Both the position numbers and the translations under genes were made by a program. Shown piece after piece: positions 54,438-62,397 of a stretch of 64,000 bases of DNA (its first letter is position 1; each line of letters opens with the position of its first letter). The DNA is taken from the NCBI RefSeq assembly GCF_010726245.1, contig NZ_AP022561.1:5208001-5272000 (forward strand). The letters are read 5' to 3'. Under the pieces are notes generated by a model. That model searched no databases and was not told where the DNA came from. It saw only the letters and a list, made by a program, of their open reading frames with translations. This DNA comes from Mycolicibacterium aichiense. GTDB taxonomy: Bacteria > Actinomycetota > Actinomycetes > Mycobacteriales > Mycobacteriaceae.

Positions 54438-55340
54438 GTGGCCGAGCTGCCGTCCGTCGTTCTGCATGATCCATCCTCACCACTGACGGCGACGTATGTC
54501 CCGTCGGCGGGCATGATCTGCACGTCGCTGTCCGACGACGGCGTGGAACTACTCGGGCAGCGCCGCCGGCTGCAGGCATATGTGAGCGACGGTAAGACGC
54601 TCGGCATCCCGATCCTGTATCCGTGGGCTAATCGGTTGAGCGCCAACGGCTATGGGCTAGACGGCGGCGCAGTGACGTTGACCCCCGGAGTCGGCGGCGT
54701 GCGCACCGACCCGCACGGCCTGCCGATCCACGGCGTGCTCGCCGCATACCCCGGCTGGCAAATCACCGAGCAGTCGGAGAACCGGCTGGTCGCCGAACTG
54801 GACTACGGAAGCCGGCCGGCCCTGCTGGCCAGCTTCCCGTTCCCGCACGTCGTCGCCCTCGACATCACGCTGGCCGATCGGGCGCTGACAGTGCAGACCA
54901 CCGTCACGGCCACCACGTCGGCGGCGGTGCCACTGTGTTACGGCTTCCACCCTTACCTGACCGTTCCCGGGGCTCCTCGATCGGAATGGACGCTGCAGAC
55001 GCCGGCCTTGGCGCATCTGCTCGTCGACGACCGCGGGCTCCCGACCGGCGAGCGGGTGGACTGGCCGGCCTATTCAGAGAAGCTGGCCGACAAGACATTT
55101 GACGACGGCTTCGACGGGGTACCGGCGGGTGGGGTGTTCTCACTCGGCGCCGGTGACCGCCGTATCGACGTGGTGTTCGCCCAGGGATTCCCGGCCGCGC
55201 AGATTTTCGCGCCCGGCAACGACGATGTGGTGGGGCTGGAGCCGATGGCCGCGCCGACCAACGCGCTCAGCACAGGCAGCTACAACACCGCGACGCCGGG
55301 GCAGCCGGCGGTCTCGGTGTTCACGATCCGCGTGCGCTGA
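54438..55340 (+). CDS. Aldose 1-epimerase (galactose mutarotase-like)
   Basis: 300 residues. PILYPWANRLSANGYGLDGG, HGLPIHGVLAAYPGW (His), and CYGFHPYLTVPGAPRSEWTLQTP (second His) follow the galactose mutarotase-like family, with an Asp in FDDGFDGVP and Glu in GLEPMAAPTNAL as further active-site residues. It interconverts anomers of aldoses; bacterial relatives act on various sugars or sugar phosphates. GTG at 54438 lies nine bases after the ACP stop, so it may ride on the operon. Cytoplasmic. Confidence 0.86.
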   Translation: MAELPSVVLHDPSSPLTATYVPSAGMICTSLSDDGVELLGQRRRLQAYVSDGKTLGIPILYPWANRLSANGYGLDGGAVTLTPGVGGVRTDPHGLPIHGVLAAYPGWQITEQSENRLVAELDYGSRPALLASFPFPHVVALDITLADRALTVQTTVTATTSAAVPLCYGFHPYLTVPGAPRSEWTLQTPALAHLLVDDRGLPTGERVDWPAYSEKLADKTFDDGFDGVPAGGVFSLGAGDRRIDVVFAQGFPAAQIFAPGNDDVVGLEPMAAPTNALSTGSYNTATPGQPAVSVFTIRVR

Positions 55341-55354
55341 CTTCGCCTGGCCGA

Positions 55355-55726
55355 CTAGCGGCGCGGCTTCCAGACCACCAGCGCGGTGCTCTTCGGTACG
55401 ACCGCCAGGTCACGACGCTGGTTGGCGCGCAACGACTCCAGCTCGGCCATCATCTCCTCGACGCGGGACTGCAGAGCCTCGACCTGATTGGTCAACTCGA
55501 TGATCCGCTTGATCCCTGCGAGGTTCACGCCTTCGTCCTGCGACAGCCGCTGCACCTCGCGCAGCAGTTCGACGTCGCGCTCCGAATAACGCCGTCCCCC
55601 ACCGGAACTACGCCGGGGGCTGACCAGGCCGAGCCGGTCGTACGTGCGCAGTGTCTGCGCATGCATACCGGCCAGCTCGGCGGCCACCGAGATCAGAAAC
55701 GTCCGGGCCTCATCAGAGGTGGCCAT
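55355..55726 (-). CDS. hspR: Heat-shock repressor HspR (MerR family)
   Basis: 123 residues. MerR-type helix-turn-helix (LISVAAELAGMHAQTLRTYDRLGLVSPRRSSGGGRRYSERDVELLREVQRL) followed by a coiled coil (ELTNQVEALQSRVEEMMAELESL). HspR binds HAIR sites and, with DnaK as co-repressor, turns off the dnaK operon and clpB at normal temperature. The ATG overlaps the dnaJ stop (TGATG). HAIR boxes were found at 59511 and 37795. Confidence 0.96.
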   Translation of the reverse strand: MATSDEARTFLISVAAELAGMHAQTLRTYDRLGLVSPRRSSGGGRRYSERDVELLREVQRLSQDEGVNLAGIKRIIELTNQVEALQSRVEEMMAELESLRANQRRDLAVVPKSTALVVWKPRR

Positions 55727-56910
55727 CAGCGGTTACCCGCCCATCCCGCCCGAGGGTCGAAGCCGCTCGCCCGTTCGGCGGCCGCGTAGGCCTCCAGTGC
55801 CTCGAGCGCTTGGCCCTCGAGATTCGGCGGCACGGCAACCTTCACGGTGACCAGCAGGTCGCCGTGACCGCCGTCGCGCTTGGGCACTCCGCGCCCACGC
55901 ACCCGCAGGATCCGGCCGTCGGCGGTGCCCTTCGGCACTCGCACACCAACCTTGCCCTCCAGGGTGGGAACGGAAAGCGTTGTCCCCAAGGCCAGTTCGG
56001 TGAAGCTCACCGGAACCGCCACGGTCAGGTCGTCGCCGTCACGGCCGAACACCTTGTCCGGCCGAACATGCACGGTGACATACAGATCGCCTGACGGCGC
56101 ACCGCGCAACCCGGCTTCACCCTGGCCGGCCAGCCGGATGCGCTGACCGTCCTCTACGCCCGGTGGGATCCGGACGTTGATGGTGCGGGTCCGGGTGGTG
56201 ACTCCGGTGCCGTGGCACTCGTCGCAGGGGTGCTCGATGATCGAGCCGCTACCCCGGCAGTCGGTGCACGGTTCGGAGAACCCGAACGCGCCCTGGTTGC
56301 GGTTGATCACACCGGAGCCGTTGCACGACGGACACACCTTCGGGCTGGTGCCCGGACGTGCACCGCTGCCATGGCAATTCGTGCACGGCGCCGGGCTGGT
56401 CAGCCGAAGCGGCATGGCGACACCCTTGGTCGCCTCCAGGAAATCGAGATCGGTCTCGGTCTCCAGGTCCTTACCGCGCCGCGGCCGGCTCGGGCGCGGC
56501 GCTGCGCCGCGCCCGAACAGGCCACCGAACAAGTCGCCGATGTTCGTGCCGCCGGTCTGGCTTGCGGTGTCGAACAGGTCGTTCAAATTGAACTCGCCGC
56601 CGTCGGCGCCGTAACCGCTGAAGCCGCCGAATCCACCGCCGCCGCCACCGTTACCGCGGCGGAAACCGCCGCCGGCGAACATCCGCCGGGTCTCGTCGTA
56701 CTCCTTACGCTTGGCCGGGTCGGTCAGGACATCCCTGGCCTCACCAACCTCTTTGTAGCGCTCGTCGGCCGCCTTGTTGTCCGGGTTGCGGTCGGGGTGA
56801 TTCTCGGCGAGCAGCTTGCGGGCCACCCGCTTGATCTCGTCCTCGCTGGCGTCAGAGGAGACGCCGAGCACCTTGTAGAAATCCTTCTCAACCCATTCGC
56901 GTTGAACCAT
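55726..56910 (-). CDS. dnaJ: Chaperone DnaJ
   Basis: 394 residues, DnaJ type I. J domain with the HPD motif (LLAENHPDRNPDNKAADERYKE), a Gly/Phe-rich part (RRGNGGGGGGFGGFSGYG), four zinc repeats (CTNCHGSG, CPSCNGSG, CTDCRGSG, CDECHGTG) and the C-terminal substrate-binding domain. It stimulates DnaK ATPase and delivers substrates. A strong AGGAGGTGA lies before the ATG at 56910. It is the DnaJ1-type copy in the dnaK operon. Confidence 0.97.
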   Translation of the reverse strand: MVQREWVEKDFYKVLGVSSDASEDEIKRVARKLLAENHPDRNPDNKAADERYKEVGEARDVLTDPAKRKEYDETRRMFAGGGFRRGNGGGGGGFGGFSGYGADGGEFNLNDLFDTASQTGGTNIGDLFGGLFGRGAAPRPSRPRRGKDLETETDLDFLEATKGVAMPLRLTSPAPCTNCHGSGARPGTSPKVCPSCNGSGVINRNQGAFGFSEPCTDCRGSGSIIEHPCDECHGTGVTTRTRTINVRIPPGVEDGQRIRLAGQGEAGLRGAPSGDLYVTVHVRPDKVFGRDGDDLTVAVPVSFTELALGTTLSVPTLEGKVGVRVPKGTADGRILRVRGRGVPKRDGGHGDLLVTVKVAVPPNLEGQALEALEAYAAAERASGFDPRAGWAGNR

Positions 56911-56944
56911 GCCGCGTCACCTCCTCTCACCGTTGCTCATGCTG

Positions 56945-57577
56945 TTAATTCGATTCTGCGTTCTGCGCGCCGCTCTGGTCGCCGTTGACGGGCGTGTCGC
57001 CCTTCTGAGGTGCCGCTGACCCGTCGTCGACGGTGTCGACCACCCCGACGAGTGCGTGCCGGAGCACCTGATCGCCGAGCCGGTAGCCCTGCCGCATCAC
57101 GTTGCCCAGCACCGGCTTGGAGCCTTCGCCCTCGTGCTGCACGGCTTCGTGCAGCGACGGATCGAACTCGTCACCCTCTGCGCCGAATGCGGTCAGACCC
57201 AGCCCGGCCAGCGCGGCCGTGAGCTTGTCGGCAACCGACTTCAACGGGCCGGTCTCCAGATCACCGTGGCTGCGGGCACGATCGAGGTCGTCGAGCACGG
57301 TGAGCAACTGGCTCACCACGGCGGCCTTTGCCCGCTCGCCGGCTACCTGCTGATCGCGCAGCGCGCGCTTGCGGTAGTTGGCGAAGTCGGCCTGCACACG
57401 CTGCAGATCGGCGGTGAGTTCAGCGACCTTGTCGGCCTGCTCCCCGCCGGCGCCCGCCGCCCCCGGCGCCGACCCACTTGGGGCCGGGCCGGAGGCTTCG
57501 CGAACTTCTCCGGTCTGGGGGTCGATTCGGCGCTTGTCGGTGACAGTTACCGGTTCTTCCTCGCGACCTTCGCTCAC
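56945..57577 (-). CDS. grpE: Nucleotide exchange factor GrpE
   Basis: 210 residues. A disordered Pro/Gly-rich N-terminus (about residues 1-50), a long dimer coiled coil ([28 protein letters not shown]), and the beta-domain signature [44 protein letters not shown]. GrpE releases ADP from DnaK. GTG start at 57577 overlaps the dnaK stop by four bases, so translation is coupled. It is followed by dnaJ after 34 bases. Confidence 0.96.
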   Translation of the reverse strand: MSEGREEEPVTVTDKRRIDPQTGEVREASGPAPSGSAPGAAGAGGEQADKVAELTADLQRVQADFANYRKRALRDQQVAGERAKAAVVSQLLTVLDDLDRARSHGDLETGPLKSVADKLTAALAGLGLTAFGAEGDEFDPSLHEAVQHEGEGSKPVLGNVMRQGYRLGDQVLRHALVGVVDTVDDGSAAPQKGDTPVNGDQSGAQNAESN

Positions 57578-59424
57578 TTGCGCTCCTGATCATCGTCATC
57601 CACGACCTCGGCATCCACGACATCGTCAGCCGACGATCCACCCGACGGACCGGCACTCTGGTCGGCCTGGGTGGCCTCGTAGATGGCCTGGCCCAGAGCC
57701 TGGCTTTCCTGGCCGAGCTTCTCCATGGCGGACTTGATCGCACCGATGTCGGTGCCGGCCAGTGCCGTCTTCGCTTCCGCGATCGCGGCGTCGACCTTGG
57801 TCAAGGTGTCCTCGGGGACCTTGGAGCCGCCCTCGGCGTCGCGCTGCTCGGAGACGAACTTCTCCGTCTGGTAGACCAGCGACTCGGCCTGGTTGCGGAC
57901 GTCGGCCTCTTCGCGACGCTTACGGTCTTCCTCGGCGTGCGCTTCGGCGTCCTTGATCATCCGGTCGATCTCTTCCTTGGAGAGGCCGGAGCCCTCCTGG
58001 ATCTTGATCGTGTTCTCCTTGCCGGTGCCCTTGTCCTTGGCGGTTACGTGCACGATGCCGTTGGCGTCGATGTCGAAGGTCACCTCGATCTGGGGCACGC
58101 CGCGCGGAGCCGGCGGGATACCGGTCAGCTCGAAGCTGCCGAGCAGCTTGTTGTGTGCGGCGATCTCGCGCTCACCCTGATAGACCTGGATCTGCACCGA
58201 CGGCTGGTTGTCGTCGGCGGTGGTGAAGGTCTCCGACCGCTTGGTCGGGATGGTGGTGTTGCGCTCGATGAGCTTGGTCATCACGCCGCCCTTGGTCTCG
58301 ATACCCAGCGACAGCGGGGTGACATCGAGCAGCAGAACGTCCTTGACCTCACCCTTGAGCACACCGGCCTGCAGGGCGGCACCGACGGCCACGACCTCGT
58401 CCGGGTTGACGCCCTTGTTGGGCTCCTTGCCACCGGTGAGTTCCTTGACCAGGTCGGTCACCGCGGGCATGCGGGTGGAACCACCCACGAGCACCACGTG
58501 GTCGATGTCGGACACCGAGATGCCGGCGTCCTTGATGACCTGCTGGAACGGCTGGCGGGTGCGGTCCAGCAGATCTTGGGTGATCTTCTGGAACTCCGAA
58601 CGGGTCAGCTGCTCGTCGAGGAACAACGGGTTCTTGTCGGCGTCGACGGTGATGTAGGGCAGGTTGATCGAGGTGCTGCCACTGGAGCTCAGCTCGATCT
58701 TGGCCTTCTCGGCGGCTTCACGAAGCCGCTGCATGGCCATCTTGTCCTTGGTCAGATCGATGCCACTGGTGCCCTTGAACTTGTCGACCAGCCATTCGAC
58801 GATCCGGTCATCCCAGTCGTCGCCACCGAGGTGGTTGTCACCGGAGGTCGCGCGGACCTCGACGACGCCGTCGCCGATCTCCAGCAGCGAGACGTCGAAC
58901 GTGCCGCCACCGAGGTCGAAGACCAGGATGGTCTGTTCCTTGCTGCCCTTGTCCAGGCCGTAGGCCAGAGCGGCAGCCGTCGGTTCGTTGACGATGCGCA
59001 GCACGTTGAGGCCGGCGATCTGGCCGGCTTCCTTGGTGGCCTGACGCTGGGCGTCATTGAAGTACGCGGGCACAGTGATGACCGCGTCGGTGATGTCCTC
59101 ACCGAGGTAGCTTTCGGCGTCCCGCTTCAGCTTCATCAGCACACGGGCGCTGATCTCCTGCGCGGTGTAGTCCTTGCCGTCGATCTCAACGGACCAGTCG
59201 GTGCCCATGTGCCGCTTCACCGAACGGATGGTCCGGTCGACGTTGGTCACTGCCTGGTTCTTGGCGGGCTGGCCTACCAGCACTTCGCCGTTGCGCGCAA
59301 AGGCGACCACCGACGGCGTGGTGCGGGACCCTTCGGAGTTGGCGACGACGACCGGGTCGCCACCCTCCAGTACCGCCACGACGGAGTTGGTGGTCCCGAG
59401 GTCGATGCCGACCGCACGAGCCAT
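57574..59424 (-). CDS. dnaK: Chaperone DnaK (Hsp70)
   Basis: 616 residues. [45 protein letters not shown] and [13 protein letters not shown] are the three Hsp70 signatures; [31 protein letters not shown] starts the substrate-binding domain, and a helical lid follows. The C-terminal tail is acidic and Ser/Gly-rich ([23 protein letters not shown]). It folds and refolds proteins in the cytoplasm, with DnaJ and GrpE encoded next to it. Its promoter holds a HAIR element and a TTGACA -35. Confidence 0.98.
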   Translation of the reverse strand: MARAVGIDLGTTNSVVAVLEGGDPVVVANSEGSRTTPSVVAFARNGEVLVGQPAKNQAVTNVDRTIRSVKRHMGTDWSVEIDGKDYTAQEISARVLMKLKRDAESYLGEDITDAVITVPAYFNDAQRQATKEAGQIAGLNVLRIVNEPTAAALAYGLDKGSKEQTILVFDLGGGTFDVSLLEIGDGVVEVRATSGDNHLGGDDWDDRIVEWLVDKFKGTSGIDLTKDKMAMQRLREAAEKAKIELSSSGSTSINLPYITVDADKNPLFLDEQLTRSEFQKITQDLLDRTRQPFQQVIKDAGISVSDIDHVVLVGGSTRMPAVTDLVKELTGGKEPNKGVNPDEVVAVGAALQAGVLKGEVKDVLLLDVTPLSLGIETKGGVMTKLIERNTTIPTKRSETFTTADDNQPSVQIQVYQGEREIAAHNKLLGSFELTGIPPAPRGVPQIEVTFDIDANGIVHVTAKDKGTGKENTIKIQEGSGLSKEEIDRMIKDAEAHAEEDRKRREEADVRNQAESLVYQTEKFVSEQRDAEGGSKVPEDTLTKVDAAIAEAKTALAGTDIGAIKSAMEKLGQESQALGQAIYEATQADQSAGPSGGSSADDVVDAEVVDDDDQERK

Positions 59425-59474
59425 GTTGAATCCTCCTGATAGTTACGTCTTTGGGTCTGAGCGAACCAGGCTCA

Positions 59475-59504
59475 AGACTGCCCCCGCCGGTGGTCGGCTG
59501 TCAA
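59475..59504 (-). promoter_or_regulatory. dnaK promoter
   Basis: TTGACA (59504-59499 on the minus strand), an 18-base spacer and CAGTCT (59480-59475). The -35 is perfect, the -10 weak but with the essential A and final T. It sits directly downstream of the HAIR box, as expected for repression by HspR. Confidence 0.6.
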
Positions 59505-59510
59505 GCCAGA

Positions 59511-59531
59511 GTTGAGTCGGTTTCACTCAAG
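59511..59531. promoter_or_regulatory. HAIR element (HspR operator) upstream of dnaK
   Basis: TTGAGT (59512-59517), the 7-base spacer CGGTTTC and ACTCAA (59525-59530), followed by G: close to the HspR consensus CTTGAGT-N7-ACTCAAG. It lies 87 bases from the dnaK start. Confidence 0.93.
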
Positions 59532-59590
59532 TTGTCGAACGGGTCAACGGCAAGGGTTGCGGATTTGTTCCCGGCGTGCACCAACGGCGC

Positions 59591-59647
59591 CGAGATCGAC
59601 GCCAGCGTGGTCGACTCTCGGACGTTCGCGCGCTGGCGTCGATCTCG
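59591..59647. repeat. 57-bp palindromic repeat, copy B
   Basis: A perfect 17-base inverted repeat (CGAGATCGACGCCAGCG at 59591-59607, its complement at 59631-59647) around a 23-base centre. It lies between the dnaK promoter and the toxin-like gene. The centre resembles that of copy C (TGG, CTCTC and TTC-type blocks at the same places). Confidence 0.88.
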
Positions 59648-59704
59648 ATTTCCGAGTTCCGAGTGAATACCGGCCGCACCCGGGGACTAGTAGGTTTGCT
59701 GGCT

Positions 59705-61180
59705 GTGGGGATTTCGCTCGCGGATCTGGACCGGTGGGATCCCGGCTCCATTCGCGCGGTCGCCGCCACGGCGGCTGAGCGTGCGACTCACTTTCGCGAC
59801 GTGGCGCACAACCAAGGCGCCATTATCGCGAAATTGGAATGGCAAGGCGCCTCGCGGGAGGCGTCCACTGCCCGGGCACGAGTAATCGGCAACAGCCTCC
59901 TTCAGCACGCCGACGAATGCGACCAAGCGGGCCGTGACGTCTCGTCCGCAGCGTCCGAGGTGGAATCCATCAAGGCGGAGTGGACTCGCATCCAACGCAT
60001 GGCCGACAGATGGGGAATCACGATCGACGTTGCGAGCAGTTCACTCGAGTGCTTTCACTCGGCCGACCCAAAGCAACAAGCCGAAACCGCGCGGCACCTG
60101 CAAATCGTCGACGATGCGATCGTCGATCTCCTGCGGCGCGCTGATTCGACCGATCGGCACCTAGCCACCTCACTAGACAACGCGGCGTCCGAGATGGCCG
60201 ACGGCGACATAGCCGAAGCGCCGATAGCTCCTGATTCGGACCAAAAGCGCAACCAAATCGACGCGTTCCGTAAGACATTCGGACGAGACCCGGTCAGCAC
60301 GAGTGATTGGACGACTGCTTCCGCGCTGGATCCGCACAGCTACAACCCGAAAAATCAAGGTGTGGAAGCGAATATCGTCGTCGCCCGCATCAAGCCCATA
60401 CCGGGACAGGGGGTCGTGCGCACGAATCTGTTCATTCCGAGCAAGGACGTATGGGCTCCGGCAATCGAACTCCCACTTTCCGACAACGAGCACATGTTGC
60501 CGTACGACAACAACGTCGGCGACAACCGTGGCTTCTCGCCGTTCATCGGCCCCGAAGAGTCGCGCGTCGCGATCTACACCGACTTCGAGAACGGGATCAT
60601 CGTCGCTCGCCAGAATCCGTCAGTCAACGCCGATACCGGACAAGTCAGGGCCGGCACGCCCGATGTTTCGGCAATCCAGCAATCAAACGGGGCAGTCTTG
60701 TTGCGTTACAACGCCGCTGACCCCTTCTCGCCAGGAGGCGAGGTGCCGGCGAAAGCCATTCCGTTCAGCGTCAATGGCACACTAGGGATCAGCCCGAGCG
60801 CTGACGGGCCACGGGTGGGTGGCACCGTGACGTCATTCCCCGCACTTGAGATCTACGGCGACCGAAACGGAACCACCACACCGCTGCTGCAATCCTGGCC
60901 GAGCTTCACCGACGATGCTTCCGGGCCGATGATCGGTCTACTTCCTCATAAAGACATTGGCGACCCCATGATCGTCACATGTTTCAATAGCGTCGTCCCG
61001 CAGATCGAACCGCCACAACTTGGGTCCGTGCACGGACCGCAAGCCATGCCGATTACGCCGCCACTGGCGATTGTGCCCCCTGGCAACTTCACCCCGTTCG
61101 GACCAACGACGGCAGGTGAGGTGCCAGTGGTGCGGACGTACACGCCATTTCAGGGCGACGAGTTCCTTGTCCCGCGCTAG
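59705..61180 (+). CDS. WXG100-headed toxin-like protein
   Basis: 491 residues from the GTG at 59705, eight bases after a -10-like TAGGTT, so probably leaderless. Residues 1-130 are a helical hairpin of the WXG100/ESX substrate kind (ISLADLDRWDPGSIRAVAATAAERATHFRDVA, with W-Q-G near residue 46). Residues about 200-400 form a conserved mycobacterial module (TSDWTTASALDPHSYNPKNQGVEANIVVARIKPIPGQGVVRTN ... GDNRGFSPFIGPEESRVAIYTDFENGIIVARQNPS). Proteins of this layout exist in M. tuberculosis in pairs with small WXG100 partners (Rv2797c/Rv2798c and Rv0025/Rv0026, from memory). It is likely a type VII secretion substrate, maybe a toxin; no catalytic motif is recognised. Confidence 0.76.
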   Translation: MGISLADLDRWDPGSIRAVAATAAERATHFRDVAHNQGAIIAKLEWQGASREASTARARVIGNSLLQHADECDQAGRDVSSAASEVESIKAEWTRIQRMADRWGITIDVASSSLECFHSADPKQQAETARHLQIVDDAIVDLLRRADSTDRHLATSLDNAASEMADGDIAEAPIAPDSDQKRNQIDAFRKTFGRDPVSTSDWTTASALDPHSYNPKNQGVEANIVVARIKPIPGQGVVRTNLFIPSKDVWAPAIELPLSDNEHMLPYDNNVGDNRGFSPFIGPEESRVAIYTDFENGIIVARQNPSVNADTGQVRAGTPDVSAIQQSNGAVLLRYNAADPFSPGGEVPAKAIPFSVNGTLGISPSADGPRVGGTVTSFPALEIYGDRNGTTTPLLQSWPSFTDDASGPMIGLLPHKDIGDPMIVTCFNSVVPQIEPPQLGSVHGPQAMPITPPLAIVPPGNFTPFGPTTAGEVPVVRTYTPFQGDEFLVPR

Positions 61181-61199
61181 AGAGTAAGGAGTAAGGACA

Positions 61200-61265
61200 A
61201 TGACAACAGTGGATCGACGGTGGACGCCACTGCCTTCATGGTCCGCTGAACTGTGGAGGCATTGA
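61200..61265 (+). CDS. Possible 21-residue micro-ORF between toxin-like and membrane genes
   Basis: ATG at 61200 follows AAGGAG and AAGGA repeats, an unusually good ribosome site, and reads MTTVDRRWTPLPSWSAELWRH before TGA at 61265. The next gene starts at 61267, one base after the stop, with its own GGAGG inside this frame. It could be a translated leader that couples expression, or chance. No known family. Confidence 0.4.
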   Translation: MTTVDRRWTPLPSWSAELWRH

Positions 61266-61266
61266 C

Positions 61267-61569
61267 ATGGCGGTCCGCATGGTTGATTGGCGGAGAGCGA
61301 CTTTGGTTGGCGCGCTCATCGGTGGGGTGTTCTGGGGACTTGCAGCGGGTGCCATTCTGGCGTCGAAGGCATCTGCACCGGCAGTCATCTCAGTATGCGT
61401 CGCCGCGGCGGTCATGGTGGTCGCCGGAGCAATTGTGTACCGCCGCGGCGGTACACCCAATGGCGCCTTTGGAATTGGTTTGATCCTGGCCCCACTCACC
61501 GGTCTTACGCCGGTGCTTATGGTTTGGCTGCCCGGTCTCTTGACGCATGCGATTTCGTGGAGGGGGTGA
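61267..61569 (+). CDS. Small membrane protein, candidate immunity protein
   Basis: 100 residues, three hydrophobic helices (TLVGALIGGVFWGLAAGAILAS, PAVISVCVAAAVMVVAGAIVY, GIGLILAPLTGLTPVLMVWLPGLLTHAI). No known domain. It follows the toxin-like gene, separated by 86 bases and the micro-ORF, and overlaps the next gene by four bases (GTGA). The layout, a large secreted protein followed by small membrane proteins, is that of polymorphic toxin/immunity pairs, but a role in export is equally possible. ATG at 61267 has GGAGG upstream. Confidence 0.68.
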   Translation: MAVRMVDWRRATLVGALIGGVFWGLAAGAILASKASAPAVISVCVAAAVMVVAGAIVYRRGGTPNGAFGIGLILAPLTGLTPVLMVWLPGLLTHAISWRG

Positions 61570-61850
61570 CGACCATCGATAGACCGCCGCACACAACAAC
61601 CGGCCCGACAGCCCTCGAGGATCAGCATCCCGTCGCGCTGCTCGTCGGCCTATACACCGGCTTCGCATCGGTGATCCTGACGTTTGGATTCCTTTGGCCG
61701 CTCGCTCCGCTGTTTCCCGCCGTGCTTGCCGGCGTGGCAGCAGTACTGCCCTTCAAGAGCCACTGGCACGTCGCCCGCGGTGCGTTCTATGCCTGTCTGG
61801 GGGTGCTGGCGTTCGAAGCCGTATTCGTACCGATTCTCCTATTGAGCTGA
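61566..61850 (+). CDS. Small two-to-three-helix membrane protein
   Basis: 94 residues. A polar start (TTIDRPPHTTTGPTALEDQ), then helices PVALLVGLYTGFASVILTFGFLWPL, PAVLAGVAAVLPF and GAFYACLGVLAFEAVFVPILLLS. GTG at 61566 overlaps the stop of the upstream gene by four bases, so they are translated together. No family recognised. With its partner it may be an immunity protein or an accessory of the WXG100 island. It converges on the WXG100 gene and overlaps it by 12 bases. Confidence 0.68.
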   Translation: MTTIDRPPHTTTGPTALEDQHPVALLVGLYTGFASVILTFGFLWPLAPLFPAVLAGVAAVLPFKSHWHVARGAFYACLGVLAFEAVFVPILLLS

Positions 61851-62174
61851 ATCGTACGGTTCCCCGTCTACTCGGTCGCCGACCTGCTCGAGCACAGCAG
61901 CGGTGCGTTCATCCGTGGCGTAGAACGTCCGGGCTGCCGCCGCAACGTGTGCGGCCTGCCGGGTGAGTGCGGTGTAGTGCTGATCGGATACCCGCTGCCA
62001 CGCGCTGGCCATGCGCACCAGCGCATCGGCCGATGTGCCTACCCATCCAGATTCGGCGTCACCGAGTCCCACCATCGACTGCAGATGGGACGCCGATAGG
62101 GCGGTTGCCTGCTCGCCGATAGCAGATCCGCCACCGAGCAGGCCGTCGACATCAACCTTCAGCTTGTCAGCCAC
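61839..62174 (-). CDS. WXG100-family protein
   Basis: 111 residues. Helical hairpin with the W-V-G turn (AESGWVGTSADALVRMASAWQRVSDQHYTALTRQAAHVAAAARTFYATDE). Such proteins are substrates or partners of type VII (ESX) secretion. The C-terminal end lacks a clear YxxxD/E secretion signal except FYATDE (Y-x-x-x-E-like), which might serve. GTG at 62174 after AAGGGA. It faces the toxin-like gene and the two membrane proteins, and probably belongs with them. Upstream lies the 57-bp palindromic repeat copy C. Confidence 0.82.
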   Translation of the reverse strand: MADKLKVDVDGLLGGGSAIGEQATALSASHLQSMVGLGDAESGWVGTSADALVRMASAWQRVSDQHYTALTRQAAHVAAAARTFYATDERTAAVLEQVGDRVDGEPYDSAQ

Positions 62175-62245
62175 GTCGTCCCTTCCGTACGGATCACCGA
62201 ATTTTATGGCGCCCCGCGCGCGGGCGATAGTCGGTCTGTCGACGC

Positions 62246-62302
62246 CGAGATCGACGCCAGCGTGGCCGCCTCTCACACTTCCTCGCGCCAGCGTCGATCT
62301 CG
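62246..62302. repeat. 57-bp palindromic repeat, copy C
   Basis: Arms at 62246-62262 (CGAGATCGACGCCAGCG, identical to copy B) and ending at 62302; 15 of 17 arm positions pair. Total length 57 bp, as in copies A and B. It lies in the intergenic space between the WXG100 gene and the secreted hydrolase. Confidence 0.82.
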
Positions 62303-62397
62303 ACCTCGTGCCCACAACTTTTGACGACGTCGTCAGACTTGTCACAGGTTGGGCCAACCGCCAGACACACCCGGCACGCCACGCTACTTATAGACGA

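Noticed and set aside
57937..59439. 500-codon open frame opposite dnaK
   Set aside because: Antisense shadow of a perfect Hsp70 gene.
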